This document shows, one piece after another, positions 58,632 through 64,000 of a stretch of DNA of 64,000 bases. The stretch spans positions 1-64,000 of the forward strand of contig NWQR01000002.1 in assembly GCA_002798275.1 (NCBI GenBank). The letters are read 5' to 3'. This DNA comes from Lysobacteraceae bacterium NML08-0793 (GTDB lineage: Bacteria > Pseudomonadota > Gammaproteobacteria > Xanthomonadales > Xanthomonadaceae). The position numbers were made by a program, and so were the translations under genes. Numbering within the stretch: position 1 is the first letter of the stretch; the number at the start of each line of letters is the position of its first letter. The notes below the pieces were generated by a model. It ran no database searches, had not been told where the DNA came from, and was given only the letters and a program-made list of their open reading frames with translations.

Positions 58632-58973
58632 ATGAATGACCTGATTCCCCTTGCCCAAGCGCACTGCGATCCCAAACGCGGTCAGGAACACCGCTTGAGC
58701 GAAGCCAGTATCCGCGAGCTGATGCCGCAACTGCCCGGCTGGGAAGTCATTGAAAACGGCCATGTCCTGGCCAAAACCTTTCACTTTCCCGACTACTACC
58801 GCACCATGAGCTTCGTCAACGCACTGGCGCACATGGCGCACCGCGAAGACCACCACCCCGACCTTTCCGTGCACTACAACCGCTGCGTGGTGCATTACTC
58901 CACCCACGACGTGGGCGGGCTTTCGGAAAACGATTTCATCTGCGCAGCCAAAGCCGAGAAACTTTCACGATGA
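58632..58973 (+). CDS. phhB: Pterin-4a-carbinolamine dehydratase
   Basis: Dehydrates 4a-hydroxytetrahydrobiopterin, recycling the pterin used by phenylalanine hydroxylase. The 113-residue protein has the family motif with consecutive His residues, [15 protein letters not shown] (71-85), plus LPGWEV and [20 protein letters not shown] precedes the ATG at 58632. No phhA is nearby. It overlaps the next gene by 4 nt (ATGA). Confidence 0.95.
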   Translation: MNDLIPLAQAHCDPKRGQEHRLSEASIRELMPQLPGWEVIENGHVLAKTFHFPDYYRTMSFVNALAHMAHREDHHPDLSVHYNRCVVHYSTHDVGGLSENDFICAAKAEKLSR

Positions 58974-59968
58974 AAAACAGCAAAACTCTCCTCGCCATTG
59001 CCCTGACCTTGGCACTTGCGACCGGCTGCAAAGCCGACCCGGCCGTTGCCGCATCAGAAGCGGCTGCCACGCCCGCAACGCCGAATGCCACTGAAGCCCA
59101 AGCCCAAGGCGCTGCCTTGCTGAAAGCACGCGCGGCTTTCGACAACAAAGACTATCTTGCCTGTGCCGAAGCCATGGGCAGCTTGATCGACACGCCCCTC
59201 GGACTGCAACACAATGCCGCCTACACCACGGCACGCTGTCTGGCGCTTGCCGGTCAAGCCGAAAAGGCGCTGGAGCTTTTGAAGCGCCCGGAAGTACCGC
59301 GCCTGACCATTGTTTCCACCATCAATTCAGATACCGCCCTGGAAAATGTCCGTACGCTGCCGGGCTGGGCAGATACCTATAAACAACTGCAAGCCCGCGA
59401 ACAAGAGCTGGAATCGAAAATGGACTTGGCATTGCGCGATGAAATCATCAAGCGAGCCACACTTGATTTCGAGCTACGCCAGAAACTTGCCAGCGAAAAA
59501 ACCGAAGAACTCCAAAAGCAATATCAGGAAAATCTGGACTGGGTGGCTCAGATGCTTACCGAAAAAGGCTGGCCTGGAATCAGCCTGGTCGGCCCGGTTG
59601 GCAACAGCGCGCTGCTCTCGATTCTGATGGGCATTACCGGCAGAGCCGACTTGCGCCACCAAGCCCTGGCACTCATGGAAAAGGCCGACCCGCAGGAGTT
59701 TGACCCCGAAGATTTTGTGCAATTCACAGATATCACGCTGCTTAGCGATGGCAAAAAGCAGCGCTTTGGCACCGTTTTTGCCCATACCGACATCGACAAG
59801 TTTGAAATGCACCCGGTGGAAAGCGAGTCCACCGAAGCACTCGACCAGTTGAGACTGCAATACGGTCTGCCGCCCGTCGAGGAGTACAAGCAATTGCTAA
59901 TTCAACGCAATGCCGGTGCCAAGCCGCAAGGCCCCTCGATTGAGTTCAATGCAGAACATTCACTGTAA
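58970..59968 (+). CDS. Lipoprotein with DUF6624-like domain
   Basis: Protein of 332 residues with a lipoprotein signal ([14 protein letters not shown], Cys20). A helical part with a TPR-like look (residues about 48-110) is followed by a DUF6624-like domain: [21 protein letters not shown], then [17 protein letters not shown] and the [11 protein letters not shown] segment. DUF6624 has no known activity. It starts inside the phhB stop and is likely co-translated with it. Confidence 0.75.
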   Translation: MKNSKTLLAIALTLALATGCKADPAVAASEAAATPATPNATEAQAQGAALLKARAAFDNKDYLACAEAMGSLIDTPLGLQHNAAYTTARCLALAGQAEKALELLKRPEVPRLTIVSTINSDTALENVRTLPGWADTYKQLQAREQELESKMDLALRDEIIKRATLDFELRQKLASEKTEELQKQYQENLDWVAQMLTEKGWPGISLVGPVGNSALLSILMGITGRADLRHQALALMEKADPQEFDPEDFVQFTDITLLSDGKKQRFGTVFAHTDIDKFEMHPVESESTEALDQLRLQYGLPPVEEYKQLLIQRNAGAKPQGPSIEFNAEHSL

Positions 59969-59990
59969 GCAGGCGCCTCTTTAATGACTC

Positions 59991-60013
59991 AAGCCCCGGT
60001 GTATCCGGGGCTT
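59991..60013. terminator. Bidirectional terminator between DUF6624 and rluC
   Basis: AAGCCCCGG (59991-59999) pairs with CCGGGGCTT (60005-60013) around TGTAT, 22 nt after one stop and 39 nt before the other. No long T-run. Confidence 0.65.
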
Positions 60014-60052
60014 CTCATTCCAGTCAGACCAGTCAGAACCATCCAAGCACCC

Positions 60053-61006
60053 TCAAAGCCGATCCAGCACATTGCGCAGGTCATCAGCCAGCGGCGCGTC
60101 CAAATCGTAAGCGACACGCCCCTGGTCAAGGCTGAACTTGAGGCTGGCCGCATGCAGGAACAAACGCCGCAGCCCAGCTGTTTCGCGTAGTTTCTTGTTG
60201 ACGGTTGCATCGCCGTATTTGTCATCGCCAGCCACCGGATGCCCCAGATGCTGGGCATGAACACGAATCTGGTGGGTACGGCCGGTATCGATTTTCACCT
60301 CGACAAGGCTCATCCCGGCAATCCGCTCCAAAACCTGGAAGTGGCTGACCGAAGGCTTGCCGCTTTTGTTCACTTCCACATGCCGCTCGCCCCCCTGGCG
60401 CAGCCCCACATGCAGCGGCGCATCCACCGTCATCACGCCAGCGGGTAGCCGTCCGACCAGCAGAGCCATATAGCACTTTTCGATGCCTACGCCATGATCC
60501 TCGCGCAGCAATGCTTGCAATTCGCGCAATGCCGAGCGCTTTTTTGCCACCAGCAAAAGCCCGGAAGTATCCCGATCCAGGCGATGCACCAGCTCCAACG
60601 ACTGCCCCGGACGCAAGACCCGCAAGGATTCAATCGCGCCATGCTGAATCCCACTGCCACCATGACTGGCAAGACCACTGGGCTTGTTGAGCGCAATCAG
60701 GCGCGCATCCTCAAAGACAATGGCCGCCTCCAGCGCAGCCAGCAAGCCTTTGGGCGGCGGCATGGACTTGCCCGCCTCGGCGGGCGTCAACGGTGGAATA
60801 CGAACTTCATCCCCGGCCAGCAGCTTGCGCTCGGGCTTTGCCCGGCCACCGTTCACCCGCACCTGCCCGCTGCGGATAATTTTGTAAATCAACGATTTGG
60901 GCGCCCCCTTCAGCTGCCCGAGCAAAAAATTATCAAGCCGCTGGCCTTCCCGATCCTCGGGAACTTGGGCAATTCGGGCGGCAGAGCGATTGGGGCTGTC
61001 GTTCAT
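60053..61006 (-). CDS. rluC: 23S rRNA pseudouridine synthase RluC
   Basis: Makes pseudouridines 955, 2504 and 2580 of 23S rRNA in E. coli. The 317-residue protein has an N-terminal S4 RNA-binding domain (QRLDNFLLGQLKGAPKSLIY, RSGQVRVNGGRAKPE) and the RluA-type core with HRLDRDTSG (141-149), Asp144 being catalytic. It also has the TGRTHQIRVH motif. It is divergent from rne, exactly as in E. coli, which supports RluC over RluD. Confidence 0.95.
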   Translation of the reverse strand: MNDSPNRSAARIAQVPEDREGQRLDNFLLGQLKGAPKSLIYKIIRSGQVRVNGGRAKPERKLLAGDEVRIPPLTPAEAGKSMPPPKGLLAALEAAIVFEDARLIALNKPSGLASHGGSGIQHGAIESLRVLRPGQSLELVHRLDRDTSGLLLVAKKRSALRELQALLREDHGVGIEKCYMALLVGRLPAGVMTVDAPLHVGLRQGGERHVEVNKSGKPSVSHFQVLERIAGMSLVEVKIDTGRTHQIRVHAQHLGHPVAGDDKYGDATVNKKLRETAGLRRLFLHAASLKFSLDQGRVAYDLDAPLADDLRNVLDRL

Positions 61007-61451
61007 GACTTGCGGCTGAAAAAGTGGGGCAAAACTTTACACCCAAATCCTGCCAGCCACACGATAACAGATGCTTTCTGTTACACTTCTTGGGCGAAGC
61101 AAGCCATTGATTATCCGCTGGATTTGCAGGCCAAAAGCCGGAATCGACGGATATCGCACAAAGTTCAGCCCCTGCTCTTGGAGCCGTCATGCTGCGCGAT
61201 GGGCGCAATGGAAGAAATCGTCCACTGTTTCGGCAGTGGTTTACCAAGAACAAACCGGCCATTGCCTGCGATGTATCTGCCGGCAGCGGCTTGACAGAAC
61301 GACAAACAACAAGCGCTCCCGCGGCCCGCCGTGGTGTTGCAGCGCTGGAAAACTTCAGCATCGGTCTGCGCCTGCGCGGCCTTTGCCCAAGGTGACCCAG
61401 AGGCGAAACGCCCGGCGTTCCGTGTGTCCAGCGCACAAGGAACAATCCACA
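61007..61451. promoter_or_regulatory. Intergenic region and long rne leader, with a hairpin over the ribosome binding site
   Basis: There is no gene in these 445 bp. GTTCC (61417-61421) and TGTG just after it can pair with CACA and GGAAC (61439-61443). This buries AAGGA (61437-61441), the Shine-Dalgarno of rne. ATAACAG and CTGTTA near 61065-61084 form another small stem, with TACACT (61083-61088) a weak -10 candidate. In E. coli a long structured rne leader lets RNase E cut its own mRNA; a similar control is plausible here. Confidence 0.5.
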
Positions 61452-64000
61452 ATGAAGCGTATGCTTATCAACGCGACGCAGGCGGAAGAACTCCGCGTCG
61501 CCATCGTCGATGGTCAGAACCTGTATGACATCGACATCGAACAGCCCGCCAAAGAACAAAAGAAATCCAATATCTACAAGGGCAAAATCACCCGTCTTGA
61601 GCCTTCGCTCGAGGCCGCCTTTGTCGATTACGGCGCTGATCGCCACGGCTTTTTGCCGCTGAAAGAAATCTCCCGCGACTATTTCCACGAGGGTGTTGAT
61701 CCGCACAAGTCCAGCATCAAAGAGCTGCTGCGCGAAGGCCAGGAAGTTCTGGTTCAGGTGGACAAGGAAGAGCGCGGCAACAAGGGCGCGGCACTGACCA
61801 CCTTCATCTCGCTGGCCGGTCGCTACATGGTGCTGATGCCCAATTCGCCCAGCGCCGGTGGTGTTTCCCGCCGCATCGAAGGCGAAGATCGCACCGAATT
61901 GAAGCGCGCCATGGATGCGCTGAACATTCCCGATGGCATGGGGGTCATCATCCGCACTGCCGGTGTGGGGCGCGATGCCGAGGAACTGCAATGGGATCTG
62001 GACTATCTGCTTTCGGTCTGGAAGGCGATTGCCCAAGCCGCGCAGTCCAAGCCTTCGCCGTTTCTGGTGTATCAGGAGTCGCGCCTGATCATCCGTGCCC
62101 TGCGTGATTACATGCGCCCGGATATTGGCGAGATTCTCGTCGATACCCCGGAAATGTACGCCGAGGCCCGCGAATTCGTCGAGCAGGTCATGCCGCACAA
62201 CCTGCGCAAACTCAAGCATTACACCGACGATGTGCCGCTGTTCAACCGTTTTCAGATTGAATCGCAGATTGAATCTGCCTATGAGCGCGAAGTGCGTCTG
62301 CCCTCCGGTGGCGCACTGGTGATTGATCAGACCGAAGCGCTGACCGCCATCGACGTCAACTCAGCGCGCGCCACCCGCGGCGGCGACATCGAAGAAACCG
62401 CCTTCAATACCAATCTGGAAGCGGCCGAAGAAGTCGCCCGCCAGTTGCGGCTGCGCGACCTGGCCGGGCTTGTGGTGATCGACTTCATCGACATGGGTAG
62501 CAACAAACACCAGCGCGAAGTGGAAAACCGCCTGCAATCGGCGCTCAAGCAAGACCGTGCCCGCGTGCAGACTGGCCGCATTTCCAAGTTCGGCCTTTTG
62601 GAAATGTCGCGCCAGCGCCTGCGCCCGAGCCTGGGTGAAGCCACACAAATCGTTTGCCCGCGCTGCGAAGGTCATGGCCGCATGCGCAGCGTGGAATCAC
62701 TCTCGCTCTCCATCCTGCGCGTGGCCGAAGAACACGCCATGAAAGACAACACCGGACAAGTGCTGGTGCAGGCGCCGGTGGAAATCGCCAACTTTCTGCT
62801 CAATGAAAAGCGCCGCGCCTTGGCAGAAATCGAACGCCGCCATGATGCGCCGGTGGTGATCGTCGCTGACGAGCAACTGCATTCACCGCATTACGAAGTT
62901 ACCCGCATCCGCGAAAACGAGCTGGGCGAAGAATCCACCCGTCCCAGTTATCAGCGCGGCACGCCGCGCAAGCTGCCGACCTATGCCCTGACCCGCGCGC
63001 ATCTAAATATCCCGGAAGAGCCCGCGGTCAAGAACGTCAAACCGACCCAACCGGCGCCAGTGCGTGCCCCGCGTGAAGTGGCCGCCCCGACCCCGGCGCC
63101 TGCGCCGCTGGCTCATGCCAACAAACCCAAGCCCGGCTTCCTGACCCGGGTGATGCAGTTCTTTACCGGCGCACCGGCAGAAACTGCCCCAGCTGCGGAA
63201 GATACCCAAAAGCGCGAGGAGCGCAGCGGCAAGCAAGGCCAAAACCGCCGCAACCATCCGCAGCCCAAGCAGCGTCAGGAACGCCAGGAACGCGGCGGCA
63301 ACAAACAGCAGGCAGCACAGCAAAAAGACAATGCCCGCAACGAGCAGCGCGGCAAGCAGGCGCAAGAAGGCAAAGACGGCCAAGTCAATGGCGGCAAGTC
63401 GCAGCGCCGCGAGCGCCCGCAGCCAAACAAGGAAGCGTCGGCCCAGACGGCAAACCCGGCACCAGCCAAGCACGAAGCTGCGCCGCCAACGCAGGAGACT
63501 GCGGAAAACCAAGGCAATCGTCGTCGTCCTCGCCGTGAGCGCGAAGAACGCCAGCCGCGCGAGCTTGCCGCTGCCGTGGTCGCGGCAGAAGAAACCACGC
63601 GCACGGCTACGCCCACGGATTCGGCAAGCGATACCGCCCAGGCCGCAGTCGCCAAGAGCCCGGTCGTAACGAATGGCGAAGCCCGGAGCGAGGCGCCACC
63701 AATCGAGGCCAAAGCCGAAGCTGAGTTCGATATCGACAGCGATCTCGTGAACGAAGCCGAAAGCGATGCTGAAGCCGATAGCAGCGATAACGGCGACAAT
63801 GGCGAAGGCGGCAATCGCCGTCGTCGCGGTCGTCGTGGCGGCCGCCGCCGCCGCCGTGGCGCAGGTGAAGCGGAAGAAGTCCAGATAGAAATCGAGCCGC
63901 TGGAAGAAACCGAAAGCGCAGCGATGAAAAGCTCGCAGCCGGAGTTTGACTTTGCCGATATTGCCGCGCCAGAACCGGCACAGGCACCGGTCGAGCCGTC
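61452..64000 (+). CDS. rne: Ribonuclease E, partial (continues past the right edge)
   Basis: Main endonuclease of mRNA decay and rRNA/tRNA processing, and scaffold of the degradosome at the inner membrane. The visible 849 codons hold the full catalytic half: S1 domain ([21 protein letters not shown]), the [17 protein letters not shown] and [17 protein letters not shown] segments with the metal-binding Asp residues, and the zinc-link CPRC (402-405). After residue about 515 the protein becomes rich in Arg, Gln, Pro and Glu, with a Arg-rich cluster near 63820-63860 ([12 protein letters not shown]), as expected for the unstructured RNA-binding scaffold. The stop is outside the window. Confidence 0.97.
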   Translation, partial: MKRMLINATQAEELRVAIVDGQNLYDIDIEQPAKEQKKSNIYKGKITRLEPSLEAAFVDYGADRHGFLPLKEISRDYFHEGVDPHKSSIKELLREGQEVLVQVDKEERGNKGAALTTFISLAGRYMVLMPNSPSAGGVSRRIEGEDRTELKRAMDALNIPDGMGVIIRTAGVGRDAEELQWDLDYLLSVWKAIAQAAQSKPSPFLVYQESRLIIRALRDYMRPDIGEILVDTPEMYAEAREFVEQVMPHNLRKLKHYTDDVPLFNRFQIESQIESAYEREVRLPSGGALVIDQTEALTAIDVNSARATRGGDIEETAFNTNLEAAEEVARQLRLRDLAGLVVIDFIDMGSNKHQREVENRLQSALKQDRARVQTGRISKFGLLEMSRQRLRPSLGEATQIVCPRCEGHGRMRSVESLSLSILRVAEEHAMKDNTGQVLVQAPVEIANFLLNEKRRALAEIERRHDAPVVIVADEQLHSPHYEVTRIRENELGEESTRPSYQRGTPRKLPTYALTRAHLNIPEEPAVKNVKPTQPAPVRAPREVAAPTPAPAPLAHANKPKPGFLTRVMQFFTGAPAETAPAAEDTQKREERSGKQGQNRRNHPQPKQRQERQERGGNKQQAAQQKDNARNEQRGKQAQEGKDGQVNGGKSQRRERPQPNKEASAQTANPAPAKHEAAPPTQETAENQGNRRRPRREREERQPRELAAAVVAAEETTRTATPTDSASDTAQAAVAKSPVVTNGEARSEAPPIEAKAEAEFDIDSDLVNEAESDAEADSSDNGDNGEGGNRRRRGRRGGRRRRRGAGEAEEVQIEIEPLEETESAAMKSSQPEFDFADIAAPEPAQAPVEP

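Overview
The window is 64 kb of G+C-rich, densely coded DNA from a gammaproteobacterial chromosome, most probably a member of the Xanthomonadaceae/Lysobacterales. The placement rests on gene order: leuS-lptE-holA-nadD-rsfS-rlmH, then maf-rng-yhdP-tldD, then darP and pmbA, plus a long Pro/Ala-rich 'transmembrane repetitive' protein upstream-adjacent to nfuA. There is no rRNA operon, CRISPR array, recognisable insertion sequence or prophage. Both RNase E-family genes are present (rng at 29-30.6 kb, rne running off the right edge).

Layout. 0-3.4 kb: the 5' part of a trimeric autotransporter adhesin (minus strand) that leaves the left edge and carries a frameshift near 458-463. 3.6-5.6 kb: rpsB-tsf with a clear promoter and a structured leader. 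5.7-9.5 kb: AIM24-like gene, pyrH, an M15 peptidase, a SufE-like gene, a cold-shock gene and a DUF456 gene. 9.5-18.3 kb: tRNA-Arg(CCT), an ALDH7-type dehydrogenase, pyrD-murB-DMT transporter, a lipoprotein, an ABC-F ATPase and a GlcNAc-transferase-like protein. 18.4-20.8 kb: a TonB-dependent receptor. 20.9-25 kb: DUF4870, pmbA/tldE, darP and tldD (both halves of the TldD/E protease). 25-39 kb: yhdP, rng, maf, a SIMPL protein, and the rlmH-rsfS-nadD-holA-lptE-leuS block, almost all on the minus strand. 39-45.2 kb: a heavy-metal efflux operon (His-rich CzcI-like protein plus CzcCBA). 45.3-48.2 kb: DUF998, CnoX, tRNA-Leu(CAA), and next to it an AT-richer remnant of a type IV secretion locus (VirB6 C-terminal piece plus a DUF4189 protein). 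48.5-56.2 kb: a second efflux operon with one adaptor and two different RND permeases. 56.3-61 kb: the repetitive membrane protein, nfuA, phhB, a DUF6624 lipoprotein and rluC. 61.4 kb to the edge: rne, divergent from rluC as in E. coli.

The most unusual non-coding signal is a dispersed intergenic repeat of about 230 bp. Copies lie at 28856-29085 and 32330-32560, with an internally deleted inverted copy at 23382-23442. The two full copies keep the same four hairpins while the bases in the stems have changed on both sides, so structure appears to be conserved. The 32 kb copy is also bracketed by two nearly identical terminator-like hairpins. Other regulatory structure includes a hairpin over the Shine-Dalgarno of rne and a two-part stem in the rpsB leader. 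Two genes carry single-base frameshifts: the adhesin, and a small two-helix membrane protein after rlmH.

All assignments come from reading the sequence and recalled family motifs; no database search was run.
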